Part shown: positions 1 through 9,778 of the stretch, one piece after another
Numbering within the stretch: the stretch's first letter is position 1
Layout of the letters: every line of letters begins with the position of its first letter
DNA from: Paraburkholderia sp. ZP32-5
GTDB lineage: Bacteria; Pseudomonadota; Gammaproteobacteria; Burkholderiales; Burkholderiaceae
Length of the DNA: 64,000 nucleotides
Reading direction: 5' to 3'
NCBI RefSeq assembly: GCF_021390495.1
Contig: NZ_JAJEJP010000001.1
Span: 2,852,001-2,916,000 of the forward strand
Notes under the pieces: model-generated
The model's database searches: none
Told to the model about the DNA's origin: nothing
Seen by the model: the letters and a program-made list of their open reading frames with translations, nothing else
Translations under genes and position numbers: made by a program

Positions 1-252
1 CGCATCGACACGATCCGGAAACACCAGCGGCGCGAAGTAGTTGCACTGCGTTTCGACGACGAGGCCGATCGTCGCGCCATGCTCGAAATCGAGCACGCGC
101 GCGCGGATCAGATACTCGTTCACGACCGTATCGAAATAGCTGTAATAGACGACGTTGTTCACGTGACCGTACACGTCGTTATCCATCCAGCGGGTCGGGA
201 TCGGCAGGAAATGCGGATAGGCGGCGCGCGAGGCCGGGGCGGGTCTGTTCAT
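1..252 (-). CDS. Acyl-CoA thioesterase, 4HBT hotdog family (3' end cut off by window)
   Basis: This is the N-terminal 84 residues of a hotdog-fold thioesterase, which hydrolyses acyl-CoA thioesters in the cytoplasm. The segment [20 protein letters not shown] carries the conserved Asp and the GHVNN motif of the 4-hydroxybenzoyl-CoA thioesterase family. The following stretch ending in [10 protein letters not shown] fits the next core strand. The ATG at 252 is followed by an open frame to the window edge, so about half of a typical 140-150 residue protein is visible. It is transcribed in the same direction as the downstream dehydrogenase-like gene group. The family is clear; the physiological substrate is not. 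Confidence 0.85.
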   Translation of the reverse strand, partial: MNRPAPASRAAYPHFLPIPTRWMDNDVYGHVNNVVYYSYFDTVVNEYLIRARVLDFEHGATIGLVVETQCNYFAPLVFPDRVDA

Positions 253-295
253 TGGCAGTAGCGGTTTGTCGATACGTGGGTCAAGGCAAGGCGGC

Positions 296-1444
296 TCAAA
301 GCGATTCGGTCAGCATGCGGCGATAGTCGTCGGCGCTCGCTTCGCGCGGATTCGTGCGATGGCAATGGTCGAGCAGCGCGCCCTGCACGACCTTGTCGAA
401 CATGCTTTCGTCGACGCCCATCTGTTTGAGGCCGGTCGGCAGACCGAGCCGCGAGGTCATGTCGAACAGCGCCTGCGCGAGATCGGCATGCTCAGGCAAG
501 CCCATCACACGACGCATCCGCGCGAAACGGCGCTCGGCGACCACGCTCGGCGCGCGCTCGTTGAAACGCAGCACCGCGGGCAGCACGACCGCGTTCAGCG
601 TGCCGTGATGCAGCGACGTGCGGCCGTTCACCTTCAGCCCGCCCAACGGATGCGACAGCGAATGTACGCAGCCGAGACCCTTCTGGAACGCCATCGCGCC
701 CTGCATCGACGCGCTCATCATGTTCAGCCGCGCTTCGCGATCGCCGCCGTCCGCGCACGCGCGCTCGATGCTGGCCCACGCGCGTTCGAGGCCGTCGAGC
801 GCGATGCCGTCGGCGGGCGGATTGAAGGCCGGCGCGAGGAAGGTCTCGATGCAATGGGCGATCGCGTCCATACCGGTCGCGGCCGTCAGGCCCGGCGGCA
901 AACCGAGCGTCAGCCCCGGATCGCACAGCGCCGCTTTCGGCAGCAGATGCCACGAGTGAAAGCCGAGCTTGCGGCCGTCGTCGAGGATCACGATCGCGCC
1001 GCGCGCGACCTCGCTGCCGGTGCCGGCGGTGGTCGGAATCGCGATCAGCGGCGCGGCGGCGGCGGTGATCTTCGCGCTGCCGCCCTCGATCGTCGCGTAC
1101 TGCGTGAGCGGCCCCGGATGCGTGGCCGAAATCGCGACGCCCTTCGCGAGATCGATCGACGAACCGCCGCCGACCGCGATCAGCCCGTCGCAGCCCTCGT
1201 CGCGATAGACGTCGGCGGCGGCCAGTACCATGGCTTCGGTCGGGTTCGATGGGGTATCGTCAAAGAGCGGCACATTGCCGAGCTGCAACGCGTCGAGCGC
1301 GCGCCGCGCGATGCCGGCCGCGACGACGCCCTTGTCGCTGATCACGAGCGGACGCTTGATGCCGATGCGCGCGCATTCGGACGGCAGTTCCGCCAGAGCG
1401 TCGTAGCCCAGATGAATGTGGGTCAGGTAGTAGATGTAGGCCAT
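296..1444 (-). CDS. Iron-containing alcohol dehydrogenase
   Basis: A 382-residue group III (iron-type) alcohol dehydrogenase, which should interconvert an alcohol and an aldehyde or ketone with NAD(P). An N-terminal nucleotide-binding region contains [10 protein letters not shown]. The C-terminal all-helical part contains the metal-ligand motifs [10 protein letters not shown] and [10 protein letters not shown], plus a downstream LHHGTLNA. The ATG at 1444 is chosen because GGGAGAA lies just upstream and the family normally begins near [13 protein letters not shown]. The frame stays open for another 115 codons upstream through a threonine-rich repeat that I regard as noncoding. Substrate is unknown; maleylacetate reductase-type relatives are less likely because the metal histidines are kept. 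Confidence 0.9.
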   Translation of the reverse strand: MAYIYYLTHIHLGYDALAELPSECARIGIKRPLVISDKGVVAAGIARRALDALQLGNVPLFDDTPSNPTEAMVLAAADVYRDEGCDGLIAVGGGSSIDLAKGVAISATHPGPLTQYATIEGGSAKITAAAAPLIAIPTTAGTGSEVARGAIVILDDGRKLGFHSWHLLPKAALCDPGLTLGLPPGLTAATGMDAIAHCIETFLAPAFNPPADGIALDGLERAWASIERACADGGDREARLNMMSASMQGAMAFQKGLGCVHSLSHPLGGLKVNGRTSLHHGTLNAVVLPAVLRFNERAPSVVAERRFARMRRVMGLPEHADLAQALFDMTSRLGLPTGLKQMGVDESMFDKVVQGALLDHCHRTNPREASADDYRRMLTESL

Positions 1445-1510
1445 GCCGCTTCTCCCTGAGCGTGAGCTCATTGACCGCTGATTGACGTGGATGAACTGTT
1501 CGTTGATTGG

Positions 1511-1630
1511 GTTGCTGTGGTGTTTGGGGTGGGTTGTGCTGAGTTTGGGGTGTGTGGTTGTCTCTGTCGTTGCTGTTGTTGTAGTCGTTGTCTCTGTAGC
1601 TGTCGTCTCGGTCGCCGTCGTTGTCGTCAT
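1511..1630 (-). repeat. Low-complexity ACN-repeat tract upstream of the alcohol dehydrogenase
   Basis: The 358-base gap 1445-1802 has no separate gene. Its main content is a degenerate trinucleotide repeat, read on the minus strand as ACN/GCN/GAN triplets. It is in frame with the dehydrogenase and would encode a Thr-rich run beginning MTTTTATETTATETT. No ribosome site precedes the ATG at 1630. See findings. Confidence 0.6.
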
Positions 1631-1802
1631 GTAACGCGTTGGTCGCCATGGCTGGCAATGCCCCCGGCTTGCGCATCGCACGGCACAACCGGCTGTCGCG
1701 CGTCGCGCTCTCCCGATTGCTCCAGCCCCGCCCAGAGTTGCAGTTCGACTGCGTCGACGTTCCCGCCGCCGACGCGCCTCTTCCCGCATCCGCTCGCGCG
1801 TC

Positions 1803-2333
1803 CTACTGCCCCGGCCGCTCGACGAACTCGAACGGCAAACCGCGCCGCCGCATCCACTCGCCGAGTGCCTGGCCGGTGCCCGCGCGCCACGGCCGCAGCT
1901 TCGCCGGCTCGACGAGCCGGTATTCGAGCAACTCCGGCGACAGCGAGATCGTCCCGTGCGCCCTCACGTGATACGCGATGATCAGTTCGTTCTTGCGGAT
2001 GAATTCGTAGACGCCGATCAATTCGACCGTCTCCGTATGCAGCGACGTCTCTTCGAGCACTTCGCGCGCGATGCCCTGCTCCGGCGTTTCGCCGTTTTCG
2101 AGGAAGCCGGTGATCAGCGCGAACATTCCCTCCGGCCATGCGGCATTGCGCGCGAGCAGGATCTTGCCTTCGTACTCGACGATCGCGGCAACGACCGGCA
2201 GCGGATTGTTCCAGTGGACGTAGCCGCACTCGGCATCAGGGCAGCTCTGGCGCACGCGCCCGCCCTCGTGTTCGGGGTCGGTGCGTTCGGTCAGAGGTTT
2301 GGCGCAGCGGGGACAGAATCGATACTCGGTCAT
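1803..2333 (-). CDS. Nudix hydrolase with N-terminal zinc ribbon (NudC-like short form)
   Basis: A 176-residue Nudix hydrolase that should cleave a nucleoside diphosphate linked to another moiety. Residues about 7-40 form a four-cysteine zinc ribbon (CPRC and CPDAEC). The Nudix box follows as GFLENGETPEQGIAREVLEE, matching Gx5Ex7REUxEE. The protein is shorter than NADH pyrophosphatase NudC and lacks its N-terminal domain, so it fits the ADP-ribose/NADH pyrophosphatase-like Nudix_N_2 group. The start at 2333 places the ribbon at the N terminus; the ribosome site is weak. The exact substrate cannot be read from the sequence. Confidence 0.88.
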   Translation of the reverse strand: MTEYRFCPRCAKPLTERTDPEHEGGRVRQSCPDAECGYVHWNNPLPVVAAIVEYEGKILLARNAAWPEGMFALITGFLENGETPEQGIAREVLEETSLHTETVELIGVYEFIRKNELIIAYHVRAHGTISLSPELLEYRLVEPAKLRPWRAGTGQALGEWMRRRGLPFEFVERPGQ

Positions 2334-2504
2334 GGCGGGAGGCGTCTCTTTCTTTTCGTGTGTGTGGCTGATTGGTGATTGCTGATTGTGGCTGACAACG
2401 GCCGGCAGCGGCTGGGTGCGGTTCGATGATTGCGTGGCAACCGCTGTCAACATTCCGCCGCGCGCGTCGCCTTACATTACGCGCTTCACATCAGGCGCTT
2501 CACA

Positions 2505-3536
2505 TTACGCGTTACACAGTTCGCGCACCTCGGCGGCAAAGCGCTCGACTGTGTCCGGCTGCGTGTCCCACGCGCACATCAACCGGCAGCCGCCGGCGCC
2601 GATGAACTCGTAGAACTTCCAGCCGCGCGCACGCATCGCCTTGGCAACGAGCGGCGGCAATTGCGCGAAAACCGCGTTCGATTCGCTCGGAAACATGATG
2701 CTCACGCCCGGAATTTCCTGCAACCGCATCTGCAGCAGACGCGCCATCGCGTTCGCATGACGCGCGTTGCGCAGCCACACGTCGTTGTCGAGCAGGCCGA
2801 GCCACGGCGCGGAAATGAAGCGCATCTTCGACGCGAGTTGCCCCGCCTGCTTCAGGCGATAGGCGAAATCATCGGCCAGCGCGCGATCGAAGAACACCAC
2901 CGCCTCGCCGACCGGCAAGCCGTTCTTCGTGCCGCCGAAGCACAGCACGTCGACACCGGCGCGCCAGGTAATCTCGGACGGATGCACGTCGAGCGCGGCG
3001 ACCGCGTTCGCGAAACGCGCGCCGTCCATATGCAGCTTCAGATGGCGGCGCTTCGCGATCGCGGCGATCGCGCGCACTTCCTCGACGCTGTAGACGGTGC
3101 CGACTTCAGTCGATTGCGTCAGCGTGACGACCTTCGGCTTCGGATAGTGGATATCGGCGCGGCGCGTGACGACCGCCTCGATCGCATCGGGCGTGAGCTT
3201 GCCGCCGATGCCCGGCGCCGTCAGCAACTTCGATCCGCCGGAGAAGAATTCGGGGCCGCCGCATTCGTCGGTTTCGATGTGCGCGAGTTCGTGGCAGATC
3301 ACCGAGTGGTACGACTGGCACAGCGACGCGAGCGCCAGCGAATTGGCCGCGGTGCCGTTGAACACGAAGAACACTTCGCAATCGGTCTGGAACAGGTCGC
3401 GCAGACGGTCGCAAACCTGGTTGGTCCAGGAGTCGTCGCCGTAAGCCGGCTCGTGGCCGCTGTTGTTGGCGGCGATCAGCGCGTCGAGCGCTTCGGGACA
3501 GATGCCGGCGTAGTTATCGGACGCGAAATGTTGCAT
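2505..3536 (-). CDS. ltaE: Low-specificity L-threonine aldolase
   Basis: A 343-residue PLP-dependent beta-eliminating lyase of the threonine aldolase family, cleaving L-threonine or L-allo-threonine to glycine and acetaldehyde. It starts MQHFASDNYAGICPEAL, as expected for the family. The PLP lysine is in CFGGTKNGLPVGEA, and the substrate-side HMDGARFANA motif is present. Length matches the family. A degenerate 14-bp tandem repeat (2472-2512) runs across the stop codon. It stands alone between the Nudix gene and an MFS exporter, all on the minus strand. Confidence 0.9.
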   Translation of the reverse strand: MQHFASDNYAGICPEALDALIAANNSGHEPAYGDDSWTNQVCDRLRDLFQTDCEVFFVFNGTAANSLALASLCQSYHSVICHELAHIETDECGGPEFFSGGSKLLTAPGIGGKLTPDAIEAVVTRRADIHYPKPKVVTLTQSTEVGTVYSVEEVRAIAAIAKRRHLKLHMDGARFANAVAALDVHPSEITWRAGVDVLCFGGTKNGLPVGEAVVFFDRALADDFAYRLKQAGQLASKMRFISAPWLGLLDNDVWLRNARHANAMARLLQMRLQEIPGVSIMFPSESNAVFAQLPPLVAKAMRARGWKFYEFIGAGGCRLMCAWDTQPDTVERFAAEVRELCNA

Positions 3537-3826
3537 GGTGGCGCGAAGCGCCCGGCGACAGGCGCATGGGATGACCGAAAGCGGTCATTTTAGTGCGAGC
3601 GTGCGATATTTGGTTTATGGGTGGCGGGCTTTTGGAAGTGGGTGGGTAGGAAGCTGGATTGGCTCGGCGCGCGGCAACTTGCGAATCTCCAGCTCCAGCG
3701 TATTGCGGACTTGCCCGTGAGGCGCTGCAGGTGCTGGAGCGGGGGTATTGAACTGAGGTATTGAACCGAACTCAGGTATTGCCCCCCGGGATTGAATGAG
3801 TCACCGGTATTCATCGAGCCGGCCGG

Positions 3827-5485
3827 TTAGTTGCAGCCGCAATCGGGCATGCGGCTATAGCCGCGCGGCACGCGCGCCACCACGACGAGCCCCACCGCCC
3901 CCGCGATCAGCGCGCCGGCCGCCAGCCACAACGCCAGCGAGAACGATCCCGTGTGCGCGGCAATCGGCGCGGCCACCAGCGGACCGGCGATCTGACCGAT
4001 GCCGTAGGCCGCCGTCGCGTATCCCATCAATCCGGCCGCGTCGTCGCCGCGCAGACGCCGCGCCTCGCGCATCGCAAACAGCGTGATCGCGGTGAACGGC
4101 AGGCCGATCAGGATGCTGCCGAGCGAAAACCCGCCCGCCGTCGGCCAGACGATGCCAAGCGCAATCCCGATCGCCTGCAGCACATAGCTGCCGGCAAGCA
4201 GCGCGCGGTTGTCCCAATGCACCGGCAAACGCGCGGCCAGCAACGCGCCGACGATCAGCGCAGCGCCGAACATCGGCCAGAACAGATCCGGCCACGACGA
4301 ACCCGGCAACGCATGACGCGCGATGACGGGCAGGAACGTCGCCGTGATGATGTAGCCGAAGCCGGGGATGCCGTAGAGCAGGATCAGCCAGAAGGCGTCG
4401 GCGCGATGTGCGGTGGGGGGCGTTTGGGTGTGGTGGGTGGGGGCGCGCAGGCTGGCGGCGCGCTGGGTAGTGGCGTGTTGGGTGGCAGCCTCCTCGGTGG
4501 CGGTGTGCTTGCCGGTGGCTTGCTGGATGACGGCCTGCTGGGTGGTAGCCTGCTGCTGGCTGGCGGCGTGTTGGGTAGTGGCGTACTGGGTGGCGGCCCC
4601 CTCTGTGGCGGTGTGCTGGCCGGTGGCTTGCTGGATGACGGCTTGCTGGGCGGTGGCCTGCTGCTGGCTGGTGGCGTGTTGGCTGGCGACATAGCTCGGT
4701 GCGCCGCGGGTTGCGGCACTAGCATCCACCGCGCTCTGGTTTGGCGCAGAGCTGTCCGCCGCACGCCGCGCTCCTCGCGCCACGGCGTCAGCGCCGCCAT
4801 CGCGCACCGCCCCTGCGTCCGTCCTAGCCCCGTCCCTCGCCCTCGTGCTGGCCCCTGCCCTTGCGCTCCCCTGCTCACCCGGCGCAGCGCCAAACACCGA
4901 CCAGACCAGCACCGACAGCACCGCGCCGATCACCGCAAAGCCGATCCAGCCGAGCGCCGCGCCATAGCCGCCCGCCGCGCTGACCAGCAAGCCCGTGCCG
5001 ACGATGCCCACGCCCGGCCCGGTATAGATCACGCCGCTCCACGCATTGGCGCCGAGTTCGGCGAGCCGCCGCAAGCCCCACTGCGACGCAAACACGAAAG
5101 TCCACGCGCTGACCGCCCCGGCGATGAAGCGCGCGAGCGCCCACACCCAGAACTGGTCGGCGACGCCCATCACCAGCGTCAGCAACACGGTCGCGACGAG
5201 CCCGACTCGTACCATGCGCGCCGGTTCGATCCGCAAAGCCGCGCACGTGATTGCGCCGATGAAATAGCCCGCGTAGTTAAAAGAGGCGAGCCAGCCGCCG
5301 TGCTGGATGTCGAGCTGCGGCTGGCCTCCCGCGATGCCGTGCAGCATCAGCGGCAGCAGCGGCGTGAACGCGAAGCGCCCGATGCCGATCGCCACCGCGA
5401 GCGTCACCATGCAGGCAAGCGCCGCGCGCCGCGCAGCGTGAGGTTCGTGGAAGCGCTCGTACGCGTGGGAAGCAAGGTCGGTCAT
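3827..5485 (-). CDS. YbfB/YjiJ-family MFS transporter with inserted low-complexity loop
   Basis: A 552-residue inner-membrane transporter of the YbfB/YjiJ major facilitator family. The N-terminal half has the family-like IGIGRFAFTPLLPLM first helix and a NYAGYFIGA helix; the C-terminal half resumes at AFWLILLYGIPGFGYIITA. Family members are usually about 390-400 residues. The excess is a hydrophilic central loop of roughly 160 residues rich in Ala, Gln and Thr, including two 36-residue repeats. Start at 5485 (MTDLASH) is preferred; an in-frame ATG 9 bases upstream is possible. A LysR regulator is divergent 99 bases away and probably controls it. Cargo is unknown. Confidence 0.85.
   Translation of the reverse strand: MTDLASHAYERFHEPHAARRAALACMVTLAVAIGIGRFAFTPLLPLMLHGIAGGQPQLDIQHGGWLASFNYAGYFIGAITCAALRIEPARMVRVGLVATVLLTLVMGVADQFWVWALARFIAGAVSAWTFVFASQWGLRRLAELGANAWSGVIYTGPGVGIVGTGLLVSAAGGYGAALGWIGFAVIGAVLSVLVWSVFGAAPGEQGSARAGASTRARDGARTDAGAVRDGGADAVARGARRAADSSAPNQSAVDASAATRGAPSYVASQHATSQQQATAQQAVIQQATGQHTATEGAATQYATTQHAASQQQATTQQAVIQQATGKHTATEEAATQHATTQRAASLRAPTHHTQTPPTAHRADAFWLILLYGIPGFGYIITATFLPVIARHALPGSSWPDLFWPMFGAALIVGALLAARLPVHWDNRALLAGSYVLQAIGIALGIVWPTAGGFSLGSILIGLPFTAITLFAMREARRLRGDDAAGLMGYATAAYGIGQIAGPLVAAPIAAHTGSFSLALWLAAGALIAGAVGLVVVARVPRGYSRMPDCGCN
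4465..4680. repeat. Two tandem 108-bp repeats inside the MFS gene
   Basis: Copies occupy 4465-4572 and 4573-4680 with a few substitutions. Read on the coding (minus) strand each encodes 36 residues, containing QQAVIQQATG and then HTATE. They fall at about residues 269-340 of the transporter, in the cytoplasmic loop that joins the two six-helix halves. The period is a multiple of three, so gain or loss of a copy would keep the frame. Confidence 0.85.
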
Positions 5486-5584
5486 GATCGGCATCCAGCA
5501 ACAGTGAGTTGAATCAATGCTAGCTTGACCAAGTGATCTCGAAAAATGAATAATTCGGATATCAACCATCGTCAGGAGAGAATG

Positions 5585-6529
5585 ATGGATCTGGCCGCTC
5601 TGAACATTTTTCGCGCCGTCGTACGGGAAAACGGCGTGACGCGCGCCGCCGCGAAGCTCAATCGCGTGCAATCGAACGTGACGACGCGCATCAAGCAGCT
5701 CGAGGAGCAGCTTGGCACCGACCTGTTCATCCGCGACGGCCGCCGGCTCGTGCTCACGCCGGCCGGCGAAACGCTGCTGCCCTACGCCGAGCGCCTGCTC
5801 GCGCTCGCCGACGAGGCGCGCCACGCGGTGCGCGAAGATCGCCCGAGCGGGCGGCTGCGGCTCGGCACGATGGAAAGCGTCGCGGCGACGCGTCTGCCGG
5901 GGCTGCTCGCGCAGTATCACCAGCAGTGGCCGGCGGTCGCGCTGGAGCTGGAGACCGGCACGACCGGCAAGCTGATCGAGCGGGTGCGCGAATTCGAAGT
6001 GGATGCTGCACTGGTCGCGACGCCGCTCGACCCGGCCTCGCTCGACGACCTGTTCGAGAGCGTGCCGGTGTTCCGCGAGGAACTGGTGATGCTGACGCCG
6101 CGCGGCCATCGCGCGATTCACGAAGTCAGCGACGTCGCGCTATCGACGCTGATCGCCTTCGAGCGCGGCTGCGCGTACCGGGCGTATATCGAAAAGTGGT
6201 ATCTGGAACACGGCGTGCGGCCCGCTCGGGTGCTGGAACTGGGTTCCTATCACGCGATCGTCGCGTGCGTGGCGGCGGGTGCCGGCGTCGCGGTCGCGCC
6301 GCGTTCGGTGCTCGATCTGCAGACCGATGCCAGCAATATCGCCGTGCATCCGCTGCCCGATATCGGCATGATCGACACTCTGCTGGTGTGGCGGCGCGGC
6401 CATTTTTCGTCGGCGCTCAATGCGTTGCGGCGCACGCTGGTGGAGGCGCAGCAGGAGGCCGTGGACGTAGCGCCGGAGGCTTTGGCGCGAGCGGAAACAG
6501 CGCCGGAAGTGGATGCGGGGGTTGTCTGA
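5585..6529 (+). CDS. LysR-family transcriptional regulator
   Basis: A 314-residue LysR-type regulator. The N-terminal winged helix-turn-helix reads MDLAALNIFRAVVRENGVTR and then AAAKLNRVQSNVTTRIKQLE, a canonical LTTR signature. The substrate-binding domain starts near GRLRLGTMESVAATRLPGLL. The second of two adjacent ATGs (5585) is chosen because AGGAG sits six bases upstream; the ORF extends 13 codons further without support. It is divergent from the MFS exporter, the usual arrangement for a LysR activator and its target. The C-terminal tail of about 25 residues is Ala/Glu-rich and probably disordered. Confidence 0.92.
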   Translation: MDLAALNIFRAVVRENGVTRAAAKLNRVQSNVTTRIKQLEEQLGTDLFIRDGRRLVLTPAGETLLPYAERLLALADEARHAVREDRPSGRLRLGTMESVAATRLPGLLAQYHQQWPAVALELETGTTGKLIERVREFEVDAALVATPLDPASLDDLFESVPVFREELVMLTPRGHRAIHEVSDVALSTLIAFERGCAYRAYIEKWYLEHGVRPARVLELGSYHAIVACVAAGAGVAVAPRSVLDLQTDASNIAVHPLPDIGMIDTLLVWRRGHFSSALNALRRTLVEAQQEAVDVAPEALARAETAPEVDAGVV

Positions 6530-6729
6530 GGGGTTGTGCGGTGTTGGATATGCGCGTGGGAATAGCCGGAAGGCCGGGCTGAAAGCGGGCTTGCGGTACG
6601 ACCTCAGGACGAGCGCAGAATCGGCGCTCAAACTCGAGCCTGAAGGCGCATCCGGAATAGCTGAATCTGACGCGGCGACGCAGGCGCGCTCTCTCTGGCC
6701 AAACGGAGCAGCGACAGCAAAAACGAAGG

Positions 6730-6779
6730 GGCCACGCGGCGCGCCAACAGAGTTGGCGTATCGCGTGGCCCTTTTTTTC
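6730..6779. terminator. Intrinsic terminator between lysR and alaS
   Basis: A stem of GGGCCACGCG (6730-6739) and CGCGTGGCCC (6763-6772) encloses a second small stem. It is followed by seven T on the plus strand. On the minus strand it lies just past the alaS stop and has a weaker T run, so it may serve both convergent genes. The rest of the gap 6530-6819 shows nothing else. Confidence 0.8.
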
Positions 6780-6819
6780 GCCCACGGATTCACTTCAAAC
6801 CCGCGGGCTGAACTTCAGA

Positions 6820-9444
6820 TCAAAGCTGCCCTTCGACCCATGCCTTCACGCCCGCGAGCGCCGCCGGCAGGTTGGCCGGTTCAGTACCGCCGGCCTGGGC
6901 CATGTCCGGACGGCCACCGCCCTTGCCGCCGACCTGTTGCGCGACGAAATTGACCAGCTCACCCGCCTTGACCTTCTTGCTCGCGTCAGCCGTTACACCG
7001 GCGATCAGGCTCACCTTGCCGCCCTCGACCGACGCCAGCACGATGGCCGCGCTCTTCAGCTTGTCCTTGAGCTTGTCGACCGTTTCGCGCAGCGTCTTGA
7101 CGTCGGCGCCATCAAGCGTTGCCGCCAGCACGTGCACGCCGCCGACTTCGATCGCCTGGCCCGCGAGTTCGTCGCCCTGGCTCGATGCCATCTTCGACTT
7201 CAGCGCGCCCAGTTCCTTTTCGAGCGCCTTCACCTGGTCCTGCACCTGGCTGATCCGCTGCGTCAGCTCCGACGGTTGCGCCTTCAGCACCGCCGCCGCC
7301 GCATTGACGCGCCCTTCAAGATCCTGTACGTAGCGCACCGCGTTGTCGCCGGTGATCGCTTCCACGCGACGGATGCCCGCCGCGACGCCGCCTTCCATCA
7401 CAATCTTGAAGAAGCCGATGTCGCCCGAGCGGTTCACGTGCGTACCGCCGCACAGCTCACGCGAGAAGCCGAGATCGAGCACGCGCACTTCGTCGCCGTA
7501 CTTCTCGCCGAACAGCGCCATCGCGCCGCCCTTCACTGCTTCGTCGTACGACATCACGCGCACAATGCCGGGCGCGTTCGCCAGCACTTCGGCGTTGACG
7601 ATTTCCTCGACGCGGCGAATCTGCTCGTCCGTCATCGGCGCGTTGTGCGCGAAGTCGAAACGGGTCTTGTCGGCGTCGACGAGCGAGCCTTTCTGCTGCA
7701 CGTGCGAGCCGAGCACTTCGCGCAACGCCTTGTGCATCAGGTGCGTGGCCGAGTGGTTGCGGGCCGTGCGAGCGCGGCGCACCGCGTCGATTTCCGCCTT
7801 CACGACATCGCCGACCTTCAATGTTCCCTGCTCGATGGTGCCGTGATGGCCGACCACGTCGGCCTGCACCTTCAGCGTATCGGCGACGGCAAACCGCGTG
7901 CTTGCATTCGCCAGCACGCCCTGGTCGCCGACCTGGCCACCCGACTCCGCGTAGAACGGCGTGTGATCGAGCACGACGACGGCCTGCTGGCCGGCATCCG
8001 CCTGCTGAACCGACGCGCCATCCACGTACAGCGCGACGACCTTCGCGTCGTCGAAGACGATTTCTTCGTAGCCGTGGAACGTGGTCTTCGCGCCCGAGTA
8101 CTCGAGGCCCTGCGCCATCTTGAACTTGCCCGCCGCGCGCGCCTGTTCGCGCTGGCGTGCCATTGCTTCGTCGAATGCGGGTTCGTCGACGGTCACGCCG
8201 CGCTCGCGGCAGACGTCAGCGGTCAGATCGAGCGGGAAACCGTAGGTGTCGTGCAACTTGAACGCGAGTTCGCCGTCGAGCGTCTTGCCACCCTTTGCTT
8301 CGAGGTCGGCCAGTGCCGCGTCCAGAATCGACATGCCGTGCTCGATGGTCTCGAAGAAGCGCTCTTCTTCCTGACGCAGCACGTCGGTCACGCGTTGCTG
8401 TGCATCCTTCAGTTCCGGATACGCATCGCCCATCTGCGCGACGAGATCCGCAACCATACGATGGAAGAACGAACCCTTCTTGCCGAGCTTGTAGCCGTGA
8501 CGGATTGCGCGGCGCACGATCCGGCGCAGCACGTAGCCGCGGCCTTCGTTACCCGGAATCACGCCGTCGACGATCAGAAACGAGCACGCGCGGATGTGAT
8601 CGGCGATCACCTTCAGCGAATTGTTGGTCAGATCGGCTACGCCGGTTTCGCGGCCAGCCGCCTGGATCAGCGCCTGGAACAGGTCGATCTCGTAGTTGCT
8701 GTGCACATGCTGCAGCACCGCAGCGATACGCTCCAGACCCATGCCGGTGTCCACGCATTGCTTGGGCAGCGGCGTCATGTTGCCCTGCGCGTCACGGCTG
8801 AACTGCATGAACACGAGATTCCAGATCTCGATGTAGCGGTCGCCGTCTTCCTCGGGCGATCCCGGCGGGCCACCCCACACGTCCGGACCGTGGTCGTAGA
8901 AGATTTCCGAGCACGGGCCGCACGGGCCGACGTCGGCCATCTGCCAGAAGTTATCCGACGCGTAGCGCGCGCCCTTGTTGTCGCCGATGCGGATGATGCG
9001 CTCGACCGGCACGCCTACTTCCTTCGCCCAGATGTCGTGCGCTTCGTCGTCTTCCTGATAGACGGTGACCCAGAGCTTGTCTTTCGGCAGCTTGTAGACC
9101 TCGGTCAGCAGCTCCCACGCGTAGTGAATCGCGTCGCGCTTGAAGTAGTCGCCGAACGAGAAATTGCCGAGCATTTCGAAGAACGTGTGGTGACGCGCGG
9201 TGTAGCCGACGTTCTCGAGGTCGTTGTGCTTGCCGCCCGCGCGCACGCTGCGCTGCGCGGTGGTGGCACGCGAATACGGACGCGACTCCGCGCCGAGGAA
9301 CACATCTTTGAACTGCACCATCCCCGAATTGGTGAAGAGCAGTGTCGGGTCGTTGCCGGGCACGAGGCTCGACGAACGGACGATCGTATGGCCCTTCGAT
9401 TCGAAGAACTTGAGGAATTTCTCGCGGATTTCAGCGGCTTTCAT
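6820..9444 (-). CDS. alaS: Alanyl-tRNA synthetase
   Basis: An 874-residue class II synthetase that charges tRNA-Ala in the cytoplasm, close to the usual 875 residues. The aminoacylation domain starts [20 protein letters not shown] with [20 protein letters not shown]. The editing domain carries the HxxxH zinc motif [12 protein letters not shown] and the distal [13 protein letters not shown]. The C-terminal coiled and DHHA1 region ends in [15 protein letters not shown]. The start at 9444 gives the canonical N terminus; the ORF reads further upstream only because the frame is open. It is a single-copy essential gene type with no obvious operon partner. Confidence 0.97.
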   Translation of the reverse strand: MKAAEIREKFLKFFESKGHTIVRSSSLVPGNDPTLLFTNSGMVQFKDVFLGAESRPYSRATTAQRSVRAGGKHNDLENVGYTARHHTFFEMLGNFSFGDYFKRDAIHYAWELLTEVYKLPKDKLWVTVYQEDDEAHDIWAKEVGVPVERIIRIGDNKGARYASDNFWQMADVGPCGPCSEIFYDHGPDVWGGPPGSPEEDGDRYIEIWNLVFMQFSRDAQGNMTPLPKQCVDTGMGLERIAAVLQHVHSNYEIDLFQALIQAAGRETGVADLTNNSLKVIADHIRACSFLIVDGVIPGNEGRGYVLRRIVRRAIRHGYKLGKKGSFFHRMVADLVAQMGDAYPELKDAQQRVTDVLRQEEERFFETIEHGMSILDAALADLEAKGGKTLDGELAFKLHDTYGFPLDLTADVCRERGVTVDEPAFDEAMARQREQARAAGKFKMAQGLEYSGAKTTFHGYEEIVFDDAKVVALYVDGASVQQADAGQQAVVVLDHTPFYAESGGQVGDQGVLANASTRFAVADTLKVQADVVGHHGTIEQGTLKVGDVVKAEIDAVRRARTARNHSATHLMHKALREVLGSHVQQKGSLVDADKTRFDFAHNAPMTDEQIRRVEEIVNAEVLANAPGIVRVMSYDEAVKGGAMALFGEKYGDEVRVLDLGFSRELCGGTHVNRSGDIGFFKIVMEGGVAAGIRRVEAITGDNAVRYVQDLEGRVNAAAAVLKAQPSELTQRISQVQDQVKALEKELGALKSKMASSQGDELAGQAIEVGGVHVLAATLDGADVKTLRETVDKLKDKLKSAAIVLASVEGGKVSLIAGVTADASKKVKAGELVNFVAQQVGGKGGGRPDMAQAGGTEPANLPAALAGVKAWVEGQL

Positions 9445-9778
9445 AGCGGGCGGGGGACGGTCCTGACGGTTCCTGACTGAGACTGGCGGTCTGTGGGAGG
9501 CGCCAACTGTTCGATTCTTTAAACGACTGATTATACGGGATCGGCACGCGCGCGCGGCACTGAGCCGGGCGGCGTCGCGCCCGTCTGGCCATCCGGCCAG
9601 GGCTCGCTGCGCCCGACGAGACAATGCCGCGCGATGTCCTCCCGACCGAACCGTCCTATGACGTTTGGCCGACTGCGCCCGCGCGCGGGAATCGCTTAAG
9701 ATGGCTTCCACGAAACGTTGCGCGAACCATTGCACGGCGCCTCGCGCGCCGTGCGCATACAAGGAGACATTCAGGAAT
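9445..9778. promoter_or_regulatory. Divergent intergenic region alaS / CoA-transferase
   Basis: This 334-base gap has no gene. On the minus strand a perfect TATAAT lies at 9535-9530, 86 bases upstream of alaS, a plausible -10 element, but no good -35 is visible 17 bases further. Toward the plus-strand CoA-transferase, AAGGAG at 9761-9766 is the likely ribosome site. Promoter assignment is tentative. Confidence 0.35.

Noticed and set aside
3953..5512. A 519-codon plus-strand open frame opposite the MFS gene
   Set aside because: It is an antisense shadow of a high-GC gene; its translation is Arg/Gly/Leu repeats with no fold, while the minus frame has clear MFS motifs.
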